Shown piece after piece: positions 22,200-32,264 of a DNA stretch of 64,000 nt. This DNA is from Rhynchospora pubera (taxonomy: Eukaryota > Streptophyta > Magnoliopsida > Poales > Cyperaceae), in assembly GCA_028095005.1 (NCBI GenBank), contig CM051459.1:134131657-134195656 (forward strand), read 5' to 3'. The first letter of the stretch is position 1; every line of letters starts with the position of its first letter. Position numbers and translations under genes: made by a program. The notes below the pieces were generated by a model. The model saw only the letters and a program-made list of their open reading frames with translations, had not been told where the DNA came from and did not search any database.

Positions 22200-23090
22200 T
22201 TGACTGATATGGATGCAAAAAATGATTTGTGATTTCAGATCACGGAAGCTGAGGACAAGCTTAAATCTTATGGAGAGGCTAATCGAATTGAAGTCTGGAA
22301 TCTGAGCTTTTGTATATAAGAAACTCATATAACGTGCTGAGAGATTCTTTTCTTATTAAGGATTCAGTGATTCAGAGAATTGAGGTGCTGGAGGAGTTAG
22401 ATTTTCCTGAGGAATTCCATGCTAGAGATATTTGCAGAGAAGATGGAGGTGCTATCTAGAATGGTCATGCCAAGTTTGAACTCAAGTTCCATGCAGGTTC
22501 AGAGTCCAGTGCAAGTTGAGTTGCCACGTTCTGATGCTGGAAATGATGAGATGAACAGGTACTTCAAATTTTTACTGATACGCTAAAATTTCAGATTCTG
22601 GAAATATGGGCCGTATCTAGAATTATGAAATGTATCATGTATTAAATACCAGATGCCGGTGTATATATACTTATTGGTTCCGTTTAATATCCATTCTTTG
22701 GCTTTTTTTTGTGGTGGTGAATAGGACTCTGTCTGGTACAAGTAAGGACAAAATTTGTTTAGCATTTCAAGCAAGAAGTGCGTACCTTCATGTAATGCAG
22801 CAGCCATGCAAAGTTTAAGAACACACAATTAAATGAATATGACTTATATAAATGAATTTTCATTGCCATGGTAACTTTTAAAGCACTAATCTTCATGAAC
22901 TGGTGGTCATTTATTTTTTCATATATGCATTTGTCAAAATTTACAATCCTGCATTTCTGAGATGTGATGTGATATCACACTTATTTTTCAGGTATGCTGC
23001 ACTGGAGAGGAAATTTTGTTAGGTAGCTGAGCGCAACAACATTCCGGAACAGTCTCTATGGAGAGAAATGACATTATAAATAGGAAGGTC
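22200..23090 (+). pseudogene. Disrupted golgin/TNO1-like coiled-coil gene fragment
   Basis: Exon-like pieces are separated by intron-like DNA. After TGATTTCAG near 22240 there is ITEAEDKLKSYGEANRIEVW. Near 22360-22430 there is DSVIQRIEVLEELDFPEEFH. At 22992-23085 there are YAALERKF and VAERNNIPEQSL. The phrases '..Q..E.LEEL..PEE....DI' and 'ERNNIPEQSL' recall the long plant coiled-coil proteins related to the trans-Golgi protein TNO1. Internal stops (TAG after ERKFC) and frame changes show that it is broken. The family call rests on recalled motif resemblance and is moderate at best. Neighbouring duplicated 60-bp segments (21955-22015 and 24078-24138) suggest the block was moved by a transposon. 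Confidence 0.45.
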
Positions 23091-23132
23091 TTGCTCATTT
23101 CAGCATAATTCCACCTCAGATCAAATGTAAAT

Positions 23133-24069
23133 GGGAAAATTGGATATAACCCCCTGCAATCTTCTCTATCTGGATATAACCCCCCTGTAATCTTCAAAAT
23201 TGGATATAACCCCCTCCAATCATGGTTCTTAAGGATATAACCCCTTTTCATTATTTTTTAATTTAAAAAAATATGTAGAATAAAATTATGTCCAAAATAC
23301 CCTCTTCTTTCAAAAGAAAGACGTTTCACCTTCCTTTCTTATATTCAGATACCTATTAAATATGTTCTAAAGTCTCCACCAGAAACGTTCCATCTTAATT
23401 TGTTCTTTCTGATATCAATGATCCCAAAATTTTATTAACTAAAAAGTTATTTACAAGGATGAATCACAAATGTTGTATTAGCAAAAGCAAATACAAATAC
23501 AAAAAGATATATACTTAAATTTCTCTCTTACGTGTGCTAAATCTACATCCTGACGTTATTTTTAATATGATCAACTACAACTATGATAAGTAGATTAACT
23601 TGTGAAGAACCTCAACAGAAATTAAGGGGAAAAAGAAGCAAAAAGAAAAAAAAATCATGAAGGTTCAAAAGCTTTCAACAATTCTATTATGAATATATTT
23701 TCGATGCCAGAAACAAACACAAAAGACGACATTTGAGACCAGCTACATTTTGGATGTTAAGATCAATTAACCTAGACTCAATTGGAATTTATATACTTAA
23801 AATTATTATCGGCAAATAAAGAGGGAGGGGCGAGATTTAGTCCAACGACATTGAAGGAATTTGGGGAACATCAGGGAGGAAGGAGAAGAGAAGGGTAGTT
23901 TGGTCATAACTTATTTTGTTGAGTTTTTTAAATAAAAAAGTAACTGAAATTAATGATAGGGGCTTATATCCTTAATAAACATGATTGGAGGGGGTTATAT
24001 TCGGTTTTGAAGATTACATGGGTTATATTCAGATAGAGAAGATTGCAAGGAGTTATATCCAATTTTTCC
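23133..24069. mobile_element. MULE-like element with ~140-bp TIRs made of GGATATAACCCC repeats
   Basis: The left arm 23133-23270 and right arm 23932-24069 are inverted copies beginning GGGAAAATTGGATATAACCC and GGAAAAATTGGATATAACTC. Each arm contains four evenly spaced (about 30-36 bp) GGATATAACCCC-type units. The flanks AATGTAAAT (23124-23132) and AATGTAGGG (24070-24078) agree at 6 of 9 positions. The central ~660 bp shows no transposase. Confidence 0.65.
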
Positions 24070-24395
24070 AATGTAGGGATGTAAATTAATTGTTTTTGCT
24101 AATAAAAACGGGCCACTTTAGGCTTTTTCTCAAAAAAAAAAAAAAATTTTCCTTTTTGGATCTTATATGTGATTCTCTTGATTACCCAGTCAAGGAAGAA
24201 TTTTTTTTCCCTTTTTTTTTACTTTCTAATACTCATATTTGCATACTTACCTTTACTAGCAGCAATGCCCGCTCAATGTGCGGGCAATTCATTCTTTGAT
24301 ATATTTCAAAAAGTTAAAAGACGTTTAAGGTCTGCTTTAAAACAACGAATTCAGAGAGAGAAGAATGGAAAGTGACGGAAGTTACTCTGATCTAA

Positions 24396-24616
24396 GGGTG
24401 TGTTTGGATGAGTCGAGAATAAGGAATAAGAATAAGAAATTTCGATTTGCGTGCTTATTCTTATTCCTTATTCTTATACCATGGTTTTGTTAGTATAGGA
24501 ATAAGGGCCCAAATTTCTTATTCTTGTGTTGTTTGGGTTGCACAAGAATAAGAATAAACACGCAAACCAAAATTTCTTATTTATATTCTCTATTCTCGGC
24601 TCATCCAAACACACCC
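24396..24616. mobile_element. MITE with GGGTGTGTTTGGATGAG termini
   Basis: GGGTGTGTTTGGATGAGTCG on the left and its inverted counterpart ending CATCCAAACACACCC on the right pair over about 65 bp. Internal AATAAGAATAAG and CTTATTCTTATTCC tracts fold back. The 221-bp element has no coding capacity and no target duplication I can defend. It sits inside Helitron 2. Confidence 0.7.
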
Positions 24617-26160
24617 GAGTACTTAACTCGCTCCAGATCGGTTGGAGAGTAATGAAAAGGAAAGAAGAAGAGGGTGAGAGATAGAGTGTTTTGAAAAAAA
24701 ATTTACTCTAATGTTTGTACACCCCTAGCAGCAGTGTCAACCCAATGTGTGGGCGAAGAGGACCATAGTGACGTCAATTTTTATTTTTGGGTGATCGACG
24801 CTGCTGCAGTTGATGAGACTGAGTTTATTAGAATCGTGTGAGTACATAAAATGCGAGAGTGAAGTGTGTTGTGTCATCACAATGTGTGGGCGAACTTTAA
24901 TACGTGATATGTGAAATAGGTCTTATTCGGCACAGATATATTATCCATTTTCAATATGTAAGGTTAACGTCGTTTTGATTGACGCTAAAGATTGCAGAAG
25001 TATTCTCAGATTTAAACAAATAGAATAAAAGCATCAATTTTCTTAATTTGGTATGACTAAATACGGATGTACACGTTGAAGTTTATGACCAAAATGGCAA
25101 AATCTAATTTGGGATTTAAAGCCCGTCATATATATCCACAATGATTTTTTTTTTTTTTGGGAAAAGATTTCAAAGGCACCGTGTAGCTCTGAAAGGTAAA
25201 GAAATACACATAGGTGCATAATATGAAAACATAGAACGACTAAACTAAGAAAATATATAATTAAGCAGTAGAAAAGTGAAAAAAGGATTACAGAAGAGGG
25301 ATCTGATAGCTAATGACACTATTATTCGTCTCATACACAAATACCAATTGTCGGTATTAATTGGACCAGCACTGCTATCTTACCAGAAAGCTGTATCAGT
25401 AAAGTACCTACAATGAAACCTTGCAATTAACAGATAAAAACAAAAAGTTCGGTCTTAATTAAAAAAAAAATAATAGCAAACTTCCATGTTAATAGCCAAA
25501 AGCATTCTTCAATCTCTTGGGGCATATTTTGTATATAATGCTGCATGTCATGTGTCAGTTAACATTTCTCATTCTTTTGCTAGAAGTCTTTCTATGTTCG
25601 TAACTTATTTATTTGTTGAAATCATAGCTACAACATAAGCAACTTTTTAATAGAAATTTATCTCTTCAGGGCCTATATGCAAACTACTAAGTATAAATTG
25701 AAATATTGATAACAGGTAAACATTATTTTTGTTAATAACAGGTATTAACATTATTAGATAAAATTCATTTTCTGATAGAAAACATGTGAGATGAGCGAAA
25801 TTAACCTTAATAACACAAAACGAAACATTTGTAGAGATAGAAAACAGGTGAGATGAATCAAAAAAGATTTTGACTATGAATCATTTCAGTTTGGGTTATT
25901 TCTGACATTGTGTTCATTTAGGTTATATATCGCTTATCAAAATTACCAAAGTCAGGTTTGGTTTAGGTACTGGACATTGGAATTTATGGCATCAAAATTA
26001 TTATCAAAGTGAGGTAATAATTAAGGCACTGGGTAAGAATCTAGAAAATAAACATAAATTAGTTGCCTTACAACAAATTACAATCACCATTATCAGAAAT
26101 TAATATATTTTGCAGTAACTTTGTCGTTTTAATATTGTTTAAGGTACATAATTTTCATAC
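24617..26160. other. Helitron 2 interior, no gene recognised
   Basis: AT-rich, intron-like DNA. Degenerate copies of the Helitron 3' terminal segment are visible at about 24725-24755 and 24868-24893 (AATGTGTGGGCGAA). Confidence 0.45.
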
Positions 26161-26405
26161 CTATAAATTAGTTCCTCTCCTGTGAGAATTTCCCACATCA
26201 CAATTCCAAATGAACCCACATAAAAAAACTAATCAATTTAAGAACTTTTAATTCAGTATTTTAAACTGAAATTAGGTAAGAGAGAAATTATGCCTTACAA
26301 ATAGGACGTGCAAATCCTTCAGATTCACCAAGAGGTTATCACACTTGGGATAAAAATGGACAACGCTCTTTGCATGCAATTACTTCAATCTAATAGCCGC
26401 ATCCA
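26161..26405 (-). pseudogene. Captured Raf-like protein kinase exons, inactivated
   Basis: Two minus-strand exon pieces lie in the correct kinase order. The first (26405 down to about 26290) gives AMDAAIRLK, then HAKSVVHFYPKCDNLLVNLK. This is the catalytic loop region, where plant Raf-like/PB1 MAP3K-type kinases have HFDLKCDNLLVN. The second (about 26222-26161) gives VGSFGIVMWEILTGEE, kinase subdomain IX of the same family. The catalytic aspartate of HxD is tyrosine here, a stop separates LK from HAK, and a one-base shift follows NLKD, so the domain is dead. The rest of the kinase is absent. It lies downstream of the Argonaute exon on the same strand within Helitron 2. Confidence 0.75.
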
Positions 26406-26657
26406 TTGCTAGCAATTAGCATTATCCTCTTTCACTGCTACATCAAAATCTGAATGTAAAAAAACAATTGCAATGAGTATGTTGTTTTAGTAACAGCATG
26501 TCCTATGGTTGTGGTGCTTGTATACAGTCACCATTGGAATTCATTAGAATTCAACACCCACATTCAATATTGCATACCTACCCACAAATTCAACCAAATT
26601 AGAGAAGCATCATCAGATGATGAATGAGAAATTATGCATAAGGTGAGACCAACATAC

Positions 26658-26788
26658 CTCCATTGGCAAGTAGGTGGACCTGTTGTCATTGCCAGACTGG
26701 AGACAAGGCCAGGCTGTATACCTCAAGTTGCAATTGTATCGCTCCCTGAAATAATCCACGACAGTGATCCTTGTGCCCTCCTCATCAA
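26658..26788 (-). pseudogene. Captured Argonaute PAZ-domain exon
   Basis: A 131-bp exon with intact borders (acceptor TTCCCAG before it, donor GTATGT after it). It encodes DEEGTRITVVDYFRERYNCN, then LRYTAWPCLQSG, then NRSTYLPME. The pattern TVVDYF..RY...L.YT..PCLQ.G...R..YLPME is the PAZ region of plant Argonautes in the AGO1/5/10 group, which bind small RNA 3' ends. No neighbouring AGO exons were found, so this is an isolated fragment. If it were transcribed as part of a Helitron transcript it could make RNA with AGO homology, but not a working protein. Confidence 0.85.
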
Positions 26789-26949
26789 CTGGGAACATGA
26801 ACAACACAAAATAAATTCAGTACATGTGATATCGTCATTATTTGTAGGCATTTGGACCGTACTTGGCACTCAAATAACACTCAAACCATTGAATTATTCA
26901 ATAGATTGCTATGATTTCCATGGAATTGGCTCTACCGTCGTTTCTTCTC

Positions 26950-28640
26950 TCATTTTACAGGACTTTGATGATTTCTGATGATTTTGGAGCATATAGATGG
27001 ATTCCCGACGTAGCACGCACGCTAGACGACTCATTCCTAGCATTGGAGGCTCTTTTCTCTCTCCTGGTCGACCCGAACAATCATCTGTTCGATCCGACCA
27101 GCACCTATGGCAGCCAGGCGTCATTTTCTCTCTCCTGGTCGACCCGACCACAATCCTGTTCGATCCGACCAGCACCTATGGCAGCCAAGCGTCATTTTCT
27201 CTCTCCTGTTCGGTTCGAACAAGGATCTGTTCGGTTTGACCAGGGTGCCGCCATATCACATAAGGCATTATTTTTTACATAGAAACTGATGGAAATGGCA
27301 ATTTCTTGCGCCCTGGTGCCCTAGCCTTCCATCCTTGCGACCTGGGACATCCATATATACACCTCTAGACCTGAAGGAAAGGACACAACCTTCCATACCA
27401 CAAATTCCACTTTCCATAGGCGTTTCTCTCTCTTCCACCATGGGAGATCATCAAAGCTTGGTTCTTTGAAGCGACGGCAGCAAGGAGACGAGTTTGATGA
27501 CCATCTTGCAACACACCACTGCCTAGAGATCGTAGTTTGAAAGCATAAAGGAGTATTCGGTTTATTCTTCTATGTTTTCTTCTCTATTTTCAATGGGCTT
27601 GTATCTTGTTATTTCTATGTTATTTGTTGTGTGTTTTAGTACTATGTTAAGCTAAATTTATGTAGTCTTAGGGGTAAGGTAGTAACTTAGGTTTGGATGT
27701 TGTGATTTGACTCGTTATGTTATGATATGTTCTGTTGATTTGTTTCGTTGAGAATTATTATAATTGCTTGTTTAAATTGCTTGGTTAAGTCTAATTAACT
27801 TCTAGATGAATGGCCACATTTAGTTAAGTTCTAAAGTTAGGTTAATCAAGATAATTTAGATAAAGTATTTGGGATAAATCGTAGATCCGAAAGGGGAGAT
27901 TAGTTGACACCAAAAGTGTAACTTTTAGACAAGTCCAAAAGACCTCTAGATATCCTTTATGAACTCCAACAAACAAGTTTAAGTTGATTGAATTCTATAC
28001 CAAAAGTTGTGAACCAATCGAGTTAATTAGGTTAGGTTGTGATTAAACCAGTTTCTAGTCCAACAAGCGACAGCTGAGGTTTAGAATATCTAGGTTTGAC
28101 CAACAAACCCTAGCACAAAGCATAAAATATCATAAAAGTTCAAAATCACACACTTATACCATCTGTTCGGATCGAACAGACTCCTGTTCGGATTGAACAG
28201 AGTCCTGTTCGGATTGAACAGACTCCTGTTCGGATTGAACAGAGTCATGTTCGGATTGAACAGACTCCTGTTCGGATTGAACAGATTCTTGTTCGGACCG
28301 AACAGAGCGGTATATGCTTGAAAAACACCGTTTGATGCACGAAAGTGATAAGTTCTGTGTTCTAGAGTCCAAACCGATGTGAAACCTGAACCTAAGATGA
28401 CTTTTATATTGTTAAAACACCCAAAAATATTTATTTACTTGCACCTTTAGATTTAATCAACCAAAAACTCCATAAAAATATAATTGTCTAGCTTTCGTGA
28501 GGAAGTAAAGTCCGGTACTCATTAATCCGTCCCTTGGGTTCGACCCTAAAGCTGTACTCCAAAAGACTAGTGAGGTTAGCTCTAGGTCTATAAATTTATT
28601 TGATTCCTAGGTTTTAAGTCCTTCATCAACATGTATAGAA
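26950..28640. repeat. LTR-like remnant with palindromic tandem arrays
   Basis: Two arrays are present. The first has three ~71-bp units (starting 27061, 27132, 27203) containing CTGTTCGATCCGACCAG-like text. The second is a 21-bp array at 28163-28305. The right part (TTGGGTTCGACCCTAAAGCT near 28535) resembles the end of many plant LTRs ('cttgggatcgac..'). The block at 33650-35199 has the same architecture. I therefore infer a solo or truncated LTR nested in Helitron 2. No matching second LTR or coding domain is visible, and the ends are approximate. Confidence 0.4.
28163..28305. repeat. 21-bp tandem array of a near-palindrome (7 units)
   Basis: The core CTGTTCGGATTGAACAG is repeated seven times with a 21-bp period. 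Spacers alternate between ACTC and AGTC, and the outer units carry variant centres (GGATCGAA, GGACCGAA). Each core can pair with itself and with its neighbours. The open minus frame across it is a by-product of the 21-bp period. Confidence 0.9.
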
Positions 28641-30470
28641 GGATTAAAGACGTATTTATTTGAGGAAAGAAAATAAACGAAAATACACATAGGTTACACA
28701 TAGGAACTATTTTCAATACAAAGAACCTTTAAATGGAAATAATTCAATTTCAGGCTTTCAGCATTAATGTGATACTTCATCTAATTTAATATTTTCATAT
28801 AGAATCCTAAACTTGACTCGTAATGCTGAGAAGTCTTCAATATGTACCTGGAATAGACCTTAGGAGGAACATGAAATAAATTGGAACCTATTTGTACCAG
28901 CAATAAGAAATTTAGATGCAAATAAAACATGTGAGGAAACAATAGCAATGAGTGATTTGATTTCATGAGTCGAACTTTCAATAGAAGCAAAAGAAAATAT
29001 GAGACAAATCTCATTTGTGGTCCCTCCCAAATGAGTAGGAAATTAAGAAAATGATGAAAAAGAAGCATTGTCGTATTTAGATCCATAGTTCATAGAGAGA
29101 ATAAAGAGATGAGAAAAAATATTGAGTAAACTATTTTTGATCACCTGAACAACAAAATCGGTGTGTTTATTATCCATCGAATTGATTGTTTAAATAGAGA
29201 AACAGAATATGGAGCGGCAAACAAAATTCAAAATTTTCTCTAATTTTCACTGTTACTGTCAGTGAACAGATTTTGCTAACAACAGTTTTCACACCGAAAT
29301 AGGATTCCAGTGTGCAACTTCTGGTAAGAACCTGGTTCGATCAAAAGTCATCAAATATTTAGCAGGTTAGCTAGATTTTAGCTTGTTTTTCAGTCCACTA
29401 CCTGTCTCGAGATTTTATTCTTTTTTTATCTGTTGAATATTAGGCCTTTTTAAAACAAAATATTGGCACTTTTTGCATAGTACGTGTGTATTATTCCTTT
29501 TTAGTATTCTTTTATATTTATGCCCTTTTGACCAATTAGTGTTTTTCATTAAGAACTGGCACCATATTTTATAAGAAAGATTAAAGCTTGATCATCTTCT
29601 TGGTTACCTGTATTTGATCCTATTTAGATACAAAAGACTTCAAGCCAAAATTAGCTAAAAGTATTCATTTTGTTGTAGCTAAAAAAATGATCCATATAAG
29701 AAGTAAATAAATAAATTTTAGAAAGGTAGTGTACCTTAAAGTTAAATAAGTTACCAAATCAGAGTTGCATTCCTGGTGTTGATGTTCCTCTTCCTCTCCT
29801 TCAAGTTGGTACTTTATTTCCTTACCTTAATGTTGGTACTCTATCATGCACCAATGCCTGCACATCCTCACCGTTAGCTCATGCTTTATAGAGTCCACCA
29901 TGCTAGTTGAGCAGTTAAAAACCTCTAGATTCACAGACAGCCAACTACCTCCTTCCTTGGTGTGCTGGCTAAGCGCTTGTAATAAGTTTCGAAAAAAGAT
30001 ACAAAAATTCAGTATTGTATAACGAATGGGTGGGCCATCCAGCTTTCTAAGAGGGAAAATATTGCGTGATAACCTCTACGATTTGAAGCTAATAATAATG
30101 AAATGTACCCCTTTAAAAAAATGTTATGAATCTTTGTCAATAGAGCATATATGAGATGATCACCAAAATCAGGCCACGTTCCTCCAATTCCTATTTTATC
30201 TCTGCCAAAAAAAAAGTAAAGAAGTACTAATAAAAAAATTGAAATTTCAGAAATCTATTGAATATACAAAGAAAATACTCAATCATTGATAAAAAAAATC
30301 AAAATTTTATAAAGTTCATTGCATTAAGAAAAGTGCAAAAAAAGAAAAATTGAGAATTTCGTTATAGTTGCAGCTAATGGGCATCGTTTAAGCATGTTCA
30401 ACTAATGGTATTTGATACACATGGTTTGAGACAATCAAAATTAGATTGCATACAAAAAAAAGCCTTATCG
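28641..30470. other. Helitron 2 interior, no gene recognised
   Basis: AT-rich DNA. A 101-codon minus frame at 29086-28781 is leucine-rich without a recognisable motif. The 29750-29960 segment is more GC-balanced and may be another captured scrap, unassigned. Confidence 0.35.
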
Positions 30471-30487
30471 AATCTGAAAGTAACGCA

Positions 30488-31532
30488 CCTTGAGAGAGCC
30501 TTTGCTCGTGACGGGCATCCAACTTGCATTGCTTCAGCTTCGCACTACCTTTTTCAGATGAACGCCTTAATTTTTATGTTTCTTATAAAAAGATGTATAC
30601 CTTGATTTGTTGGATTTGGCCTTTAATCTGGCTAGCATCATTACTGGTAACAGAGCATGCAATAACAGATCTTGTCACACCACAAGCCCGACCCAAGGAG
30701 TCTTTAGATGGGACAAATACATATGGGACATTCTGGAATAAAAAATAATTAAATCAACAGTTAAAACCAGCTATTAGAAATATTAAGATCAGAAAATTTG
30801 TTTGGTCCCTCATTAAAAGTATTAAGAGTTTTAAGACCACAATATGCGCCAGTCTAAAGCACATGTAACAAATGAAACCAGCCAAAACAATACAACTTTC
30901 TGGATTCATTCTAGAATGTAAAACTAACTCTCATTCCACGACACCTAAAGGCCTCAGATTTACTTCACCAAAAGAAAATAAAAACTAAAGGAAGGCCATG
31001 TAATGACAAAAAAACCTTATCCTCAGCAAGCAAAGGGAGATGAAGAAGGATTTCCAGGGGCTCAGTATCAGCTTCCATCACAACAATCTCAGCTATACCC
31101 TTGTTTAGTGTCTTTGTAGCTGCATATATTTAAAATAAATCAGAATCATTAGCCGTTCACAATTATTTCAACGCTTCCAGGTTTGAGTGCATAACTCAAC
31201 AAAAAAAAAACCCTCAGGAATATACACACACAAAGAGTTAATTTGGGGCTTCTAATTAGTGTTGAAATAGCTACCAGGTGCTTGACTTTATCAAAGTAAC
31301 GCACCTTGAGAGAGCCTTTGCTCGTGACGGGCATCCAACTTGCATTGCTTCAGCTTCGCACTACGATTCACCTAAGATTCAAACAAAAAATAAAACGAAT
31401 CAATGAAATCACAACCAATTAAAAATCCATGGCCGCATCTAGCAAAGAACAACACAAATCAAACAAGAGAGGTAATCTTACGCGCTTCTTCTTTGCGAGG
31501 TCGCTAGGAATCGAAGCGGGAGTGGAGGCCAT
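30488..31532 (-). CDS. Putative chimeric gene: small unknown protein fused to SNU13/NHP2L1 exons
   Basis: Four consecutive minus-strand exons have good borders. Exon 1, 31532-31482: MASTPASIPSDLAKKKR, then GTAAGA. Exon 2, 31371-31305: VNRSAKLKQCKLDAR.., ends CAAG before GTGCGT. Exon 3, 31120-31016: after ATATGCAG. Exon 4, 30732-30601: after TTCCAG, before GTATAC. Exon 2 ends in phase 1 and exon 3 begins with CT, so joining them gives Ala and stays in frame into SNU13 sequence. The SNU13 part is uninterrupted. The SNU13 first exon and final codons are not seen. Downstream (30548-30488) is a second copy of exon 2. The GC-rich 31540-32060 looks like a promoter/5' UTR. Expression is unproven. It could be an inert Helitron capture product. 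Confidence 0.5.
30601..31120 (-). pseudogene. SNU13/NHP2L1 (15.5K, L7Ae family) internal exons
   Basis: Exon 31120-31016 reads TKTLNKGIAEIVVMEADTEP, then LEILLHLPLLAEDK. Exon 30732-30601 reads NVPYVFVPSKDSLGRACGVT, then RSVIACSVTSNDASQ. These match the L7Ae/L30e-fold kink-turn RNA-binding protein SNU13 (NHP2L1), part of U4/U6 snRNP and box C/D snoRNPs. They include the A.KTLN.G core, the EPLEILLHLP helix and the V.S...LG.ACGV..PVIA.S loop. The family's FI/FVVMAADA is IVVMEADT here, and R.PVIA is RSVIA, so a few conserved positions have drifted. Reading frames and splice sites are intact. N-terminal residues (about 1-40) and the C-terminal tail are missing. Confidence 0.85.
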
Positions 31533-31539
31533 GGCGTCC

Positions 31540-32060
31540 TAACCCTTCTTCGTCTCCGATTTTAGAAACCCTAGAAAGCGAGTTAGCAACAGAAAGAGTA
31601 TCCTTTTGTGAGAATGCGAGCGGCGGTCACAACTCGCGAAAGAGAAGGCTAGAAGCTTCGCGAGAGAACTGAGTTGAGGCGGCTGATTTAGGTCATCGTC
31701 TGTGAAATTTATGCCAAGGCAGGGTTGTTGTTTCCTTTTCTGTCGATAGGGGAAGGGAGGAGGGAGCAAGGGTAAGCGGGGAGAGCGAATGCGAAATGGA
31801 GAAAGTCTGTGGTTTCCTTTTCTGCCGTAGGGGGGAGGAAGGCGCAGCTGCGAAAAAAAAATATTGGCTCTTGGCGAGTACGCAGAGGCGAACAAGAGTG
31901 ATGGTTGCTCGATCGATCGCGAGAGAGAAGGAGAGAGATCCTGATCTTCGTTACTCCTGCTTTCAATTTGGAGGAGCGGAATTGGAAGAGGGGGAGGCGG
32001 AGAACCGAAATTTAGTAGGGTTTGAACAGGAGGAAAGAAAACGAAAATGAATTAGGGTTC
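31540..32060 (-). promoter_or_regulatory. GC-rich 5' region of the captured minus-strand gene
   Basis: Immediately upstream (minus sense) of the ATG at 31532 is a GC-rich, CT-rich stretch with CGCG, GATCGATCGCGAG and AACCCTAATTC-like motifs. This is unlike the surrounding AT-rich DNA and typical of a plant housekeeping-gene 5' UTR/promoter. It was probably captured together with exons 1-2. No TATA box is decisive. Confidence 0.4.
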
Positions 32061-32264
32061 GGGGTTGGTCTAGTTGGAGGCGGCGCGGAGACCTGTTTCA
32101 GCGCCTCTGGAGCAGCAAAAAAAATAAAACAATTTCTAAAGTGATCCAAATCGTACATCATATTGATCAATGGTTTATAATGATGCTAACAAAATTATTT
32201 GGACCCCTTTGTGTAAAAAATGCTGACCTTGCTAAGGGTGCTTTATAAGTAGTAGAGATAGAGA

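Larger units (their letters stand above)
24256..32264 (-). mobile_element. Non-autonomous Helitron 2 (8.0 kb) with multiple captured genes
   Basis: On the minus strand the 5' end is TCTCTATCTCTACTACTTAT, then AAAGCA, starting at 32264 after an A. The 3' end has the GCCCGC/GCGGGC hairpin and GCTGCTAG ending at 24256, followed by T. Both ends match Helitron 1. Between them are exons of at least four unrelated host genes on the minus strand: Argonaute PAZ (26658-26788), Raf-like kinase (26161-26405), and the exons at 30601-31532. A MITE (24396-24616) and an LTR-like block (about 26950-28640) are nested inside. No Rep/helicase is visible. Pairing of these two ends is inferred. Degenerate extra 3'-end-like copies exist at 24725 and 24870, so the true 3' end could differ. 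Confidence 0.72.

Noticed and set aside
28163..28305. CRISPR-like regular array
   Set aside because: Period is 21 bp with 4-bp spacers that are nearly invariant. The context is a plant nuclear transposon. It is a simple tandem repeat.
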